Assembly (NCBI GenBank): GCA_965230065.1
Contig: OZ245942.1
Location: 4,154,001 to 4,218,000, forward strand
DNA from: G965230065 sp965230065
Lineage (GTDB): Bacteria; Bacteroidota; Bacteroidia; Cytophagales; Cyclobacteriaceae
Length of the DNA: 64,000 bases
Direction of reading: 5' to 3'
Both the position numbers and the translations under genes were made by a program. Below are positions 15,721 through 24,409 of the stretch, piece after piece. Position 1 is the first letter of the stretch. Every line of letters starts with the position of its first letter. Under the pieces are notes generated by a model. That model worked only from the letters and a program-made list of their open reading frames with translations, did no database searches and was not told the origin of the DNA.

Positions 15721-15868
15721 GCGGTTCGCCGAACCGCTCTACGGTCACCCAGGTTTTCTTTATCATCAACGAATAGTAATGCGGACATTCTTGTCCGCAC
15801 ACGCCGGACAGGAATGTCCGGCAGTACAGTATCCGCCCGGTTCGTTTGGTCTCCGGACTCTTTCGGAG
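15721..15868. repeat. REP/BIME-like cluster of palindromes
   Basis: Four short hairpins sit in 150 bases. They are GCGGTT/AACCGC (15721-15737), GCGGACA/TGTCCGC with loop TTCT (15781-15798), GCCGGACA/TGTCCGGC with loop GGAA (15803-15822) and CTCCG/CGGAG (15851-15868). The second and third are near inverted copies of each other, which makes a paired unit like a bacterial interspersed mosaic element. The whole lies in the 405-base gap between the esterase and the PorE-like gene; the remaining bases 15870-16106 are AT-rich and hold no recognised site. Confidence 0.65.
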
Positions 15869-16106
15869 CGGCTCGGCGACACTTTTTATTTGTCTGTACT
15901 TTGTGTTATCCTTTTTGTATATAAAAAGCGTATAAATATGGACTGTGTAATATTTAACCCCGATAAACATAGTTTATAAACAGGATAATTGTAAAGTTTG
16001 AAGAATAGTAATCAGACCTGAAATGCCAATTACTTTTACAGGCTGAACGAAGAAAAAAGCTAGCTATCATTAAATGATAAGCTTTTCATAAAATTTTTTG
16101 ACAGGT

Positions 16107-18209
16107 ATGAGAATACAGATTCCTGGTAGGTTATTTTCTATATCCGTAATATTTGCCGGTGTTTTATGCGTTTTTTGCCAAACTGGTGCGATGGCGCAAG
16201 ACGACGGAAGTAAAGAGGTTGCAAAAGACCTTGTTGAAATTGGGGATGAAATTTACTACCAACAAAAAGCCCCTGAAGTGGCCAAAGAACAGTACGTTTT
16301 GGCAGCCCAAACTGACCCTGATAATATCAAGGCCAACTATATGGCTGGCAAAACCATTATGGAAACCATCAACAAGGGCGAGGCTGTTCCATATTTTCTC
16401 CGTGTAAATGAATTGGACCCTGACTATCGGTTCGATATATTATATGCCATCGGCCGGGCCTATCAGTACAATCTTGATTTTGAAAATGCCATCAGTTATT
16501 ATAATCAATATTTAGAGAAATCAGCTCAGGAAACCAGCTATCGGGGAGAAGACAAAGTGCCTACCAGCCATGTGAAGCGCAGGATTTACGAGTGTGAAAA
16601 TGGAATGGAGTTTCTCAATACCCCAACCAATTACTCTATCGTCAATGTAGGAAGTCAGCTCAACTCTGATAAACCTGATTATGCACCGGTAATTAATGAA
16701 GATGAAACCATCATGATTTTTACCTCGCGCAGGATGGATGGTAATTTGAATGAAGACGTGTTTGACGATAACTTTCCTTTTGAGGATATATTTATTTCCA
16801 GAAAAGTAGACGGAAAATGGAGCAAAGCTGAAAACATAGGTGAAGGGGTAAATACTTTATATTTTGAGTCGAACCTGGCGCTTTCCGCTGATGGTAAACA
16901 ATTATATATTTACCGTGATGAAAACCAGGGTGATATTTATATGTCTAATATGAAGAGCGATGGTACCTGGTCTACTCCCGAGCCTATCAGTGATATGATC
17001 AACTCCAGCTATTCAGAAAACTCAATTTCAATTTCACCGGACGGAGACATACTATATTTTGCCAGCGATCGCCCGGGTGGCTATGGTGGTATTGATATAT
17101 ATAAGTGTGAAAAAGACCGGAAAGGCAACTGGACCAGGGTAAGCAACCTGGGTGAAACCATTAACACACCTTATGATGAAGACGGGCCTTTCATAGATTA
17201 TGATGGCAAAACCCTGTATTTTTCCAGCCGAGGCCGGAAAGGGATGGGCGGATATGATATTTTTAAAGCTGAATATGATATAGAAACAGACAGTTGGTCA
17301 GAACCTGTAAACCTCGGGTATCCTATCAATACGCCTGATGATGATATTTACTTCGTGAGCACAAAAGACGGGAAAAGAGGGTATTATGCCTCGGTAAGGG
17401 GCGATGGGGCCGGTTATCTGGATATTTATATGGTAGAAATCCCAGATCTCGCAGCGAATGCAGATGCAATCAATAATAAGAAAAACCCTACAAATACCAA
17501 TAATAACAACAACTCAAATAATAAATCGCTCAATAAAGTAGATGCCCCAAAGGGGATTCAGCCGGTAACCTTATTGCTCAAAGTGGAAGATGCAGCTTCC
17601 GGGGAAGCGATTGACGCTCAGATAACCTTAAAAAACATGGGTAGTGAAGAAATACTGGCACCTGAACCCGTAAATGAAGGGTTGTATAAATTTGAAATAC
17701 TCAATAAAATGGAAGAAGAATACATGCTTACGGTAGAGAAAGCCGGGTATGTATATAAAAACCTGAAGATCAGTATTCCCCCTGCCAGCCCGGAAAAGCT
17801 GGAGTTTAAGCGTAAAGTAGACTTGAACCGGATTCTGGCCAATTACACCAAAGTTTTGGAATTTATTTACTTCAAATTCAACAGCGCAACCCTCACTGCC
17901 AATTCTCATGAAGAATTAAATAGCCTGAAGCAGTTTGTAGATGGAAATAGTGGTATTGTTGTTGAAATTGCCGGGCATACTGACAATATAGGAGCAGCAA
18001 CTTATAATAAAGACTTATCGCAGCGCAGGGCACAGGCCGTAGTAAATTTCCTGGTACAGGAAGGGGTTAACCCAAGTGCCGTGATTGCCAAAGGATACGG
18101 AGAGGAACAACCACTGGCCTCTAACGATGATGAAAAAGAAGGGCGTGAACTTAACAGAAGGGTAGAGTTAAGGGTACTGGAAACCCAACAAGCCAATAAT
18201 GAGGAGTAA
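16107..18209 (+). CDS. PorE-like protein: TPR, PD40 propeller, regulatory-like domain, OmpA C terminus
   Basis: The 700-residue protein has a signal peptide ending in AMA near residue 31. TPR-like helices occupy about 35-160. A PD40/WD40-like propeller (about 170-450) shows repeated ILYFASDRPGGYGGIDIY and LYFSSRGRKGMGGYDIF stretches. An Asn-rich linker lies near 455-475. A carboxypeptidase-regulatory-like beta domain covers about 490-570. An OmpA/MotB peptidoglycan-binding domain (about 585-690) has the EIAGHTDNIG and SQRRAQAVVNFL motifs. This order is that of PorE, which anchors the type IX secretion complex to peptidoglycan, though many Bacteroidota have paralogues. The ATG at 16107 is preferred to a TTG nine bases upstream. 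No classical lipobox is evident, unlike P. gingivalis PorE. Confidence 0.87.
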   Translation: MRIQIPGRLFSISVIFAGVLCVFCQTGAMAQDDGSKEVAKDLVEIGDEIYYQQKAPEVAKEQYVLAAQTDPDNIKANYMAGKTIMETINKGEAVPYFLRVNELDPDYRFDILYAIGRAYQYNLDFENAISYYNQYLEKSAQETSYRGEDKVPTSHVKRRIYECENGMEFLNTPTNYSIVNVGSQLNSDKPDYAPVINEDETIMIFTSRRMDGNLNEDVFDDNFPFEDIFISRKVDGKWSKAENIGEGVNTLYFESNLALSADGKQLYIYRDENQGDIYMSNMKSDGTWSTPEPISDMINSSYSENSISISPDGDILYFASDRPGGYGGIDIYKCEKDRKGNWTRVSNLGETINTPYDEDGPFIDYDGKTLYFSSRGRKGMGGYDIFKAEYDIETDSWSEPVNLGYPINTPDDDIYFVSTKDGKRGYYASVRGDGAGYLDIYMVEIPDLAANADAINNKKNPTNTNNNNNSNNKSLNKVDAPKGIQPVTLLLKVEDAASGEAIDAQITLKNMGSEEILAPEPVNEGLYKFEILNKMEEEYMLTVEKAGYVYKNLKISIPPASPEKLEFKRKVDLNRILANYTKVLEFIYFKFNSATLTANSHEELNSLKQFVDGNSGIVVEIAGHTDNIGAATYNKDLSQRRAQAVVNFLVQEGVNPSAVIAKGYGEEQPLASNDDEKEGRELNRRVELRVLETQQANNEE

Positions 18210-18389
18210 GTTTTGACAATGATGTGGTTGTATATTTTTTGAGAAGGGGCATCGTTTTTATGTATAATAAGTGCGATTTTTCATAGAGATTTGTCGGTTA
18301 CCCTTGCCTTTTCTGTTGATTCTTCTAATTTTACGCCTGCCTTTAGTTGTAATTTACAACTTTTTCAATGCTGATAACTACCCATTAAA

Positions 18390-19784
18390 ATGCCACAGTC
18401 TGTTGTTGCCATTACAATGCTGTTAATTTGCTTTTTTTGCAATTTCAGCAACTGCTTATCCCAAAATTTAAACCAACTTAAAGTATCTGATAATGGGCGT
18501 TTCCTTGCTTATGCCAACGGAACACCGTTTTTTTATTTAGGAGATACAGCCTGGGAGCTTTTCCACAGGTTAGACCGGGAAGAAGCAGATCATTATTTGT
18601 CTGATAGGGCTGAAAAAGGTTTTACGGTGATACAGGCAGTGATATTAGCCCAGCTTGGTGGCCTTAATGATCCCAATGCCAATGGTGACAAGCCGTTATT
18701 TGATAACAATCCTGAAAAACCCAATGTGGCTTATTTTGAGCATGTAGATCATATTGTAGGTAAAGCCGCTTCTTTAGGGCTATTTGTAGGCTTATTACCG
18801 AGTTGGGGTGATAAGTGGAAAAAGGGAGAAAGTGATGAGTCTGGGATATTCACAGTTGAAAATGCTTATAGTTTCGGACAGTTTTTAGGAAACAGGTATA
18901 AAAACCAACCCATTATCTGGATTTTGGGAGGAGACCAAAATATCAAAAATGAAGAAGAAGCTGCTATTATTGAATCCATGGCAAAAGGATTAATTGCTGG
19001 CGATGGGGGTACACATTTGGTTACTTACCACCCCAGGGGGCCGGGACTGTCTTCTGATTATTTTCATAATGCTGACTGGCTGGACTTTAACATGTTTCAG
19101 TCATCCCATGCAGCCCGCGATCATGATAACGGGTTGTTTACTTCCCATGACTTTGCATTGGAACCTGTAAAACCCACACTGGATGGGGAGCCACGGTATG
19201 AGACTATTCCGGTGGGTTTTTATTACACCAATGTTGATAGAAATGACCGTTTTGATGATTATGATGCCCGCCAGGCAGCGTATTGGTCATTACTGGCCGG
19301 GGCATGTGGGCATACCTACGGAAATAATAATATATGGCAAATGTGGGCTCCCGGGCGCACACCAGTAATTGGTGCTAACATCCCCTGGCACAAAGCCCTG
19401 AATCATCCCGGTGCATTTCAAATGGGGCATATTCGACGGTTGTTTGAGTCCCGTCCGTTTCAACAACTTGTACCCGACCAGTCAATATTGGTAGATGCTC
19501 CTCAGAATGGTGGAGGTAAAGTAAAAGCAGCCCTGGCCCGGGATGGTTCATTTTCTTTCATTTATACGCCCAGGGGGGAACCTTTTTCTGTAGATATGGG
19601 TGCAATTAAGGCTGAAAGTGTAAAGGCATTTTGGTTCGATCCCCGCTATGGTAGTACGGCACCCATTTACACAGGTGATAATGTTGGGATACAAACTTTT
19701 ACCCCTCCAAGCCATGGGCGTGGTAACGATTGGGTACTGGTACTGGAAGATGCCTCTGCCAATTGGTCAGAACCAGGGCAGTGA
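18390..19784 (+). CDS. Secreted DUF4038 (GH140-like) glycoside hydrolase
   Basis: The 464-residue protein has a signal peptide (about 1-24) followed by a TIM-barrel-type DUF4038 domain (about 28-370). It opens with NGRFLAYANGTPFFYLGDTAWELFH-type sequence (residues about 36-60). Probable catalytic acids are the Asp in ILGGDQN and the Glu in LDGEPRYE, judged by the usual position of acids in this fold. A C-terminal beta domain (about 375-460) ends in NDWVLVLED, the pattern of the DUF4038-associated collagen-binding-like domain. The characterised relative BT1012 (GH140) releases apiose-containing side chains of pectin; activity here is unknown. It is monocistronic by spacing, 180 bases after the PorE-like gene. 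Confidence 0.87.
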   Translation: MPQSVVAITMLLICFFCNFSNCLSQNLNQLKVSDNGRFLAYANGTPFFYLGDTAWELFHRLDREEADHYLSDRAEKGFTVIQAVILAQLGGLNDPNANGDKPLFDNNPEKPNVAYFEHVDHIVGKAASLGLFVGLLPSWGDKWKKGESDESGIFTVENAYSFGQFLGNRYKNQPIIWILGGDQNIKNEEEAAIIESMAKGLIAGDGGTHLVTYHPRGPGLSSDYFHNADWLDFNMFQSSHAARDHDNGLFTSHDFALEPVKPTLDGEPRYETIPVGFYYTNVDRNDRFDDYDARQAAYWSLLAGACGHTYGNNNIWQMWAPGRTPVIGANIPWHKALNHPGAFQMGHIRRLFESRPFQQLVPDQSILVDAPQNGGGKVKAALARDGSFSFIYTPRGEPFSVDMGAIKAESVKAFWFDPRYGSTAPIYTGDNVGIQTFTPPSHGRGNDWVLVLEDASANWSEPGQ

Positions 19785-19804
19785 TGGCTTATGCTAATAC
19801 CCAT

Positions 19805-20296
19805 TTAGTTTTTTTTAGGGTAGTCATAAAATAAAAACTCCCCATGCATATCCGGTACAGATGACCATGCTTTTGTATCAAACCGGATAGCATAAATGCC
19901 GGCAGTCACTATATTTTCTACATACTTATTACAAAAAGTGTTAGCCAACTCCGTTAGCCCCGGGTTGTGGCCGAAGAGCATTAATACGGATGCTTTATTA
20001 TTTTGCTCTTCAATTACTTCCATAAAGTCGGCGATAGATGCATGGTAAAGACGCTCGTCCACGATGATCTGTTTTTTGGGATAAGCAAGCTCCCCGGCCA
20101 TGAGTTTTGCAGTGTCTAAAGCCCGGCGCGCATGGCTACTCACAAGAAGGTCTGGATGCACCTTTTTCTTCTTCAGTCTTTTTCCCATATCAGGGGCATT
20201 TTGCTTGCCTCGTTTGTTTAGAGGGCGTTCTTCATCGCTCAGTGCAGGATATTTCCAGCTTGATTTTGCATGCCTTATTAGGTACAAGGTTTTCAT
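19805..20296 (-). CDS. SixA-type histidine phosphatase
   Basis: The 163-residue start at MKTLYLIRHAKSSW is chosen because the catalytic motif RHAKSSW (His9) sits at the N terminus in this family; an upstream ATG would add eight residues. Other phosphatase residues are the Arg in SSHARRALDTA and the His in LFGHNPGLTEL. SixA dephosphorylates His-phosphotransfer domains in E. coli, but many Bacteroidota members have unknown substrates. It is divergent from the cold-shock gene and convergent with the DUF4038 gene. Confidence 0.9.
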   Translation of the reverse strand: MKTLYLIRHAKSSWKYPALSDEERPLNKRGKQNAPDMGKRLKKKKVHPDLLVSSHARRALDTAKLMAGELAYPKKQIIVDERLYHASIADFMEVIEEQNNKASVLMLFGHNPGLTELANTFCNKYVENIVTAGIYAIRFDTKAWSSVPDMHGEFLFYDYPKKN

Positions 20297-20328
20297 ATAT
20301 GAAAGCTTTTTTTTGTTCAATTTATCAC

Positions 20329-20336
20329 TAACTTTG
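20329..20336 (+). promoter_or_regulatory. -7 element TAACTTTG of the cold-shock gene
   Basis: TAACTTTG matches TAnnTTTG and lies 41 bases before the ATG at 20378, giving a short leader. A TTTG is present upstream at 20312-20315, but its 13-base spacing is too short for a standard -33 box. Confidence 0.45.
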
Positions 20337-20377
20337 GGTAATATATTTTATTTACAATTTACTTTCTTATTAGTATT

Positions 20378-20569
20378 ATGCAAACCGGTATTATTAAATT
20401 CTACAACGAAAGCAAAGGTTATGGCTTTATTGTAGACGATGAAACTCAAAGAGACATCTTTTTTCACGTAAGTGGCCTCGCTGATGATGTTCAGCAAAAT
20501 GACAAAGTATCATTTGAAGTACGGGATGGACAAAAAGGAGAGAATGCCTTCAACGTAAAAAGAATTTAA
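20378..20569 (+). CDS. Cold-shock domain protein (CspA family)
   Basis: The 63-residue protein is a single cold-shock domain that binds single-stranded RNA or DNA. RNP-1-like GYGFIV lies near 14-19 and RNP-2-like DIFFHVS near 26-32, and the aromatic residues that stack on bases are kept. Length is close to E. coli CspA (70). It has its own candidate promoter and a strong terminator, so it is a single-gene unit. Confidence 0.95.
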   Translation: MQTGIIKFYNESKGYGFIVDDETQRDIFFHVSGLADDVQQNDKVSFEVRDGQKGENAFNVKRI

Positions 20570-20603
20570 TTTACTCTATACCCTTGGAATAAATTATCTT
20601 ACC

Positions 20604-20632
20604 CCCGGGAAGCCATTCCCGGGTTTTTTTTT
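20604..20632 (+). terminator. Rho-independent terminator after the cold-shock gene
   Basis: CCCGGGA (20604-20610) pairs with TCCCGGG (20617-20623) across a 6-base loop and is followed directly by nine T residues. This is a textbook terminator. Confidence 0.92.
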
Positions 20633-20656
20633 GCTTCTTCAATAACTTGCTTTTCT

Positions 20657-20664
20657 TACCTTTG
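20657..20664 (+). promoter_or_regulatory. -7 element TACCTTTG directly upstream of DUF2721
   Basis: TACCTTTG matches TAnnTTTG and ends five bases before the ATG, so the transcript would be nearly leaderless, an arrangement often seen in this phylum. A TTTG at the end of the preceding terminator T run (20630-20633) lies 23 bases upstream and could serve as a -33 box. Confidence 0.5.
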
Positions 20665-20668
20665 AAGT

Positions 20669-21100
20669 ATGGAACAACTTACGCTTACCACACCCGCTTT
20701 GCTGTTCCCGGCTATTTCTTTACTATTGCTGGCGTATACCAACAGGTTTTTGGCAGTGGCGGCACTTATTCGTCAACTTAACTCTGAGTTTAAAGAACAA
20801 CCAAATACAGTCATTATAGGGCAAATCGAGAGTTTACGCCAACGTGTAGTACTGATTCGGAACATGCAGGCATTTGGTATATCGAGTTTGTTTTGCTGTG
20901 TGTTGTGTATGTTTTTGATATTTGCCGGAGAATATGCCATTGGTGAAATTGTTTTTGGGATAGCCCTGGTCCTGCTATTAATTTCATTAGGGCTGTCATT
21001 TCGGGAAATTCAAATTTCGGTGAAAGCCCTCAATATACAATTGGGAGACCTGGAAACTGGTGAAAAAACCAATAAGCCCGGCCAGAAGTTTATACAATAA
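20669..21100 (+). CDS. DUF2721 family membrane protein
   Basis: The 143-residue protein has three hydrophobic helices (about 8-30, 70-92 and 95-115) and the family opening LLFPAISLLLLAYTNRF followed by a basic cytoplasmic loop with LIRQLN. Function is unknown for the whole family. The next gene starts 8 bases after its stop, so they are probably co-transcribed. Confidence 0.85.
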   Translation: MEQLTLTTPALLFPAISLLLLAYTNRFLAVAALIRQLNSEFKEQPNTVIIGQIESLRQRVVLIRNMQAFGISSLFCCVLCMFLIFAGEYAIGEIVFGIALVLLLISLGLSFREIQISVKALNIQLGDLETGEKTNKPGQKFIQ

Positions 21101-21108
21101 AAAAATTG

Positions 21109-22779
21109 ATGACAGGAAAAACGCCCATAGAACTTCCTGAAAAGTATTACCTCGATTATTTCGAGTATGTACTTGCTTTCGTAAGCAAAAAATATGACCT
21201 GCTTATTAATAAAGAAGAAAAAGCTTTTATCAAAAAGTTCACTAAGCTTTCGGAAGATGCACGTTGCCTTTTCATTCGTTTTGCCAACCGTAGGCATGTT
21301 TTCTTTCGCATACAGAAACTCGATTATTCTGAAATTGCCGATTTGCAAGCGTCTGTAAAAGAGTTGGAAAATAAAGGTTTCATTAGCAGTTTGGGAAGCC
21401 CTCATTATCCTGATCTTTATGAGTTGCTGCAAATTTTCACCAAAAATGAAATCCTGACTTTTTTACGCAATATTGATCCGGATGCAAAAAAAGAAGCTGC
21501 CCGCCTGAAAAAACCTGAACTGATGGCTTTTATCTTGTCAGAAATAAACAAAGAGTGTTTTATCAATTGTATTATTGAAAAAGAACCTGTCATTCGTATG
21601 CACTTTGATAAAGAACTGGAAATGTTCAAATTTCTGTTTTTTGGCAGTATCCATGGTGATATGACCCAGTTCGTCGTACGTGATATAGGTTACATTAAAA
21701 CAGAAGCGGTTGAGGAGGATAAGCTTCGTCCGCTTTTTAAAACCCGCAAAGAAGCAGAAGATAAGCTTTATATATCTAAAGTATATGAAACTTATAAACA
21801 GTTACGGGACGATAAACCCGCAGAAGAGATTTACAAATGGTTTTTGACACTCGGGCTGGATACAGAAGCCATGAGTGAGATTGCCCGCCCCCGCTGCGAC
21901 CGGCTGGCGCTTAGCCTGGGGAAATTTCTGGAGCAGCAAAAATTGGAAGCAGCAGCCCTTGCAACTTACAGGTTTACCAAAAAACCACCTTCCCGGGAAC
22001 GGCAGGTTCGGTTGTTGAGCAAATTAGGAAAAGAGGTTGAAGCCGTAACACTTTGTGAAGAAATCAACCTGAATCCTCAAAATGCCGAAGAAAGATTTTT
22101 TTCTTATGACTTTCTAAATCGTATTTCAACAAAAAAACGCACAAAAAGCACTACTGATTACCTCAAGAATTCTCCGGTGGTTGAACTGGAAGAAAGCTAT
22201 AAATACAACGTAGAACTGGGGGTATTAAATCACTATCTTGAGGAAGGGTATGAAGGGGCGTTTACTGAAAATTATCTGTGGCGCTCCATGTTTGGGCTGA
22301 CTTTTTGGGATATCATTTTTGATCCGGATAGTGAAGCCCTGCACCATCCTTTACAGGTGATGCCATCGGACTTTTATACACATGAGTTTTATAAAAAGCG
22401 GAAACTGCTACTGCACGAAAGGTTGAATATACTCAGTCGGCCCCGCAAATTCAGGCAGTTGGTTAATAAGCATTTTGAGGCGAAAGCAGGAACTAACAAC
22501 ACGTTGGTGAACTGGGAAGATATGGTATTGCCCCTTGTGTTTAAGTGCCACCAAAAGCTTGCCCCCCAACAATTAGGAAGTGTATTGGTAGAAATCGCGA
22601 AAAACCCCCGGGAAAATGTCCGCGGATTCCCCGATCTATTTGTGTGGAGCAAAGATGAATATCACTTTATTGAAGTGAAATCCCCTAACGATCAGCTATC
22701 GGCCCAGCAGTTGTTCTGGCTCAACTTTTTTAATAAGCAAGGCATAAAGGCGCACGTTGCCCGGGTGCAATGGAAGTAA
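21109..22779 (+). CDS. VRR-NUC (FAN1-like) nuclease
   Basis: The 556-residue protein ends in a VRR-NUC domain of the PD-(D/E)XK superfamily (about 455-556). GFPDLFVW gives the PD, IEVKSPND gives the E-x-K, and LSAQQLFWL follows. The long helical N-terminal region (about 1-440) contains TPR-like pairs around 225-330, as in the bacterial homologues of FAN1, a structure-specific nuclease for interstrand crosslink repair. The start is the ATG after a TTG; either is possible. It follows DUF2721 by 8 bases. Cytosolic. Confidence 0.88.
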   Translation: MTGKTPIELPEKYYLDYFEYVLAFVSKKYDLLINKEEKAFIKKFTKLSEDARCLFIRFANRRHVFFRIQKLDYSEIADLQASVKELENKGFISSLGSPHYPDLYELLQIFTKNEILTFLRNIDPDAKKEAARLKKPELMAFILSEINKECFINCIIEKEPVIRMHFDKELEMFKFLFFGSIHGDMTQFVVRDIGYIKTEAVEEDKLRPLFKTRKEAEDKLYISKVYETYKQLRDDKPAEEIYKWFLTLGLDTEAMSEIARPRCDRLALSLGKFLEQQKLEAAALATYRFTKKPPSRERQVRLLSKLGKEVEAVTLCEEINLNPQNAEERFFSYDFLNRISTKKRTKSTTDYLKNSPVVELEESYKYNVELGVLNHYLEEGYEGAFTENYLWRSMFGLTFWDIIFDPDSEALHHPLQVMPSDFYTHEFYKKRKLLLHERLNILSRPRKFRQLVNKHFEAKAGTNNTLVNWEDMVLPLVFKCHQKLAPQQLGSVLVEIAKNPRENVRGFPDLFVWSKDEYHFIEVKSPNDQLSAQQLFWLNFFNKQGIKAHVARVQWK

Positions 22780-22801
22780 GTTGAAGCTGTATATTTAAGT
22801 G

Positions 22802-22831
22802 GCCTGCATGATGAACTGGAAACATTCAGGC
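22802..22831. repeat. Weak hairpin after the VRR-NUC gene
   Basis: GCCTGCATG (22802-22810) and CATTCAGGC (22823-22831) pair with one mismatch over a 12-base loop. A T-rich stretch follows some 15 bases later. It may weakly terminate transcription ahead of the respiratory operon. Confidence 0.35.
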
Positions 22832-22971
22832 AGAAAAGTTCCGTTTCTTTATTATTTATACTTATTCTAAATTGTTAACAAACTCCATTCTTAGTTAGTT
22901 AAACTACTGATTTTCAAATTTTTGCGATTAATATTACATGCAATCAATAAGGGTTCTCAAATCGTTTGATT

Positions 22972-22979
22972 TATGTTTG
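22972..22979 (+). promoter_or_regulatory. Candidate -7 element TATGTTTG for the ACIII operon
   Basis: TATGTTTG matches TAnnTTTG and lies about 55 bases upstream of the actA start, inside the only sizeable gap (253 bases) before the operon. No -33 TTTG is seen at normal spacing, so the call rests on the octamer and position. Confidence 0.4.
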
Positions 22980-23032
22980 AAAAGAACCCAATGCGTATTA
23001 GATTTGCGTTGATTTTTAAATCTTGATACAGG

Positions 23033-24364
23033 ATGTTCGTAAGCAATCGAAAAAGTATAAGACAGAAATTTACCTACCCCACATTATTGTTCATTACCCT
23101 CTTTGTAGCCGGCTGTTGGATTTCTCCGGGTAACTTAAGTGCCCAGGGTGATACCACTTCTACAGCAGATGCAGGCGGTGCTGCTGCCGACGATGCTGCC
23201 ATTGCTGAGGGTGAAACTTTGTTCAATACTTATTGTACAGTATGTCATGCTGTAGACCAACGGTTGGTAGGGCCGGCATTAAAAAATGTACATGAGCGCA
23301 GAGATCTCGAGTGGATCATCAGTTTTGTGCAAAACTCTCAAAAGGTAATCCAAAGTGGCGACGATTATGCCGTGAACCTTTACAATGAGTACAACAAAAC
23401 AATGATGCCATCATTTGATTTGAGTGCTGAGCAGGTCACATCCATCGTCGCTTATATTAAGAGCGAATCGGCTGCAGGAGCTGAGCAGGCTGTGGCAGCC
23501 GGAGGAGAAGGTGGTCAGCAGGCAGCTGGTGGGGAGGCCGGTGGCGAGCCATCACCCTACCTTACTGTCATTCTCATCGGAATGGTCGTTGTTCTCGTGC
23601 TCATTTTAGTGGTGCTTTTGCTCATTGTTTCAGTATTGCGTAAGTTTTTGATGGAGCGGGAAGAATTGGAAGAGGATGACCGTGAATACCTGAACCAGCG
23701 TTTAGATGTTCCTAAAATTGTAAAAAGTAAACCTTTTATCGGTATCGTGACGGTTATTTTCGTGATGATAGTGGTAAAATCGGTAATAGATGGGTTATAC
23801 TCTGTAGGAATCCAGCAGGGCTACCAGCCTCCACAGCCCATTGCTTTCTCACATAAATTACACGCCGGGCAATATGAAATTGCCTGCCAGTACTGCCACA
23901 CAGGTGTGTTTAAAGCAAAATCGGCTAATATTCCATCAGCCAATATTTGTATGAACTGCCACCAGCAGGTAAAAACAGAATCCCCTGAAATACAGAAGAT
24001 ATACGCTGCTATTGATTTTAACCCTGATACCCAAACTTACGGGGATAATCAGTCGCCCATTGAGTGGGTACGTGTACATAATTTGCCTGACCTGGCATAT
24101 TTTAACCACTCTCAGCATGTGAAGGTGGCTGGGTTGGAGTGTGAAACCTGTCATGGGGATATCAAAGAAATGGAAGTGGTATATCAGCACTCCAAACTCA
24201 CCATGGGGTGGTGCATTAATTGCCACCGCGAAACCCAGGTAAATGCTAAAGGCAATGCCTATTATGACAAACTTTTACAGATACATGCTTCTGAAAATGG
24301 AGAGGGTACACCTATGTATGTGTCTGATATTGGGGGGCTTGAATGTTCCAAATGTCACTATTGA
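23033..24364 (+). CDS. actA: ActA of Alternative Complex III with N-terminal monoheme cytochrome fusion
   Basis: The 443-residue protein has an N-terminal export signal (VAGC near 25-28 could be a lipobox, or cleavage follows SAQ). A class I cytochrome c domain comes next with CTVCH at 68-72. After a Gly/Ala-rich linker there are two membrane helices (about 180-208 and 235-260). The pentaheme part then has CQYCH, CMNCH, CETCH, CINCH and CSKCH. Six heme sites are therefore predicted in one chain. ActA carries electrons through ACIII, a menaquinol:cytochrome c oxidoreductase in the cytoplasmic membrane. The pentaheme part is the standard ActA; the extra monoheme domain is the notable feature. 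It heads an operon of at least 13 genes. Confidence 0.93.
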   Translation: MFVSNRKSIRQKFTYPTLLFITLFVAGCWISPGNLSAQGDTTSTADAGGAAADDAAIAEGETLFNTYCTVCHAVDQRLVGPALKNVHERRDLEWIISFVQNSQKVIQSGDDYAVNLYNEYNKTMMPSFDLSAEQVTSIVAYIKSESAAGAEQAVAAGGEGGQQAAGGEAGGEPSPYLTVILIGMVVVLVLILVVLLLIVSVLRKFLMEREELEEDDREYLNQRLDVPKIVKSKPFIGIVTVIFVMIVVKSVIDGLYSVGIQQGYQPPQPIAFSHKLHAGQYEIACQYCHTGVFKAKSANIPSANICMNCHQQVKTESPEIQKIYAAIDFNPDTQTYGDNQSPIEWVRVHNLPDLAYFNHSQHVKVAGLECETCHGDIKEMEVVYQHSKLTMGWCINCHRETQVNAKGNAYYDKLLQIHASENGEGTPMYVSDIGGLECSKCHY

Positions 24365-24409
24365 TATAATAAAGATTTTTGTATAAGTAACGAACTTGCA
24401 TAACTCCTA

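Noticed and set aside
15650..15979. Overlapping frames on both strands across the palindrome cluster
   Set aside because: Their translations consist of the palindromic repeats read in frame and have no support as genes.
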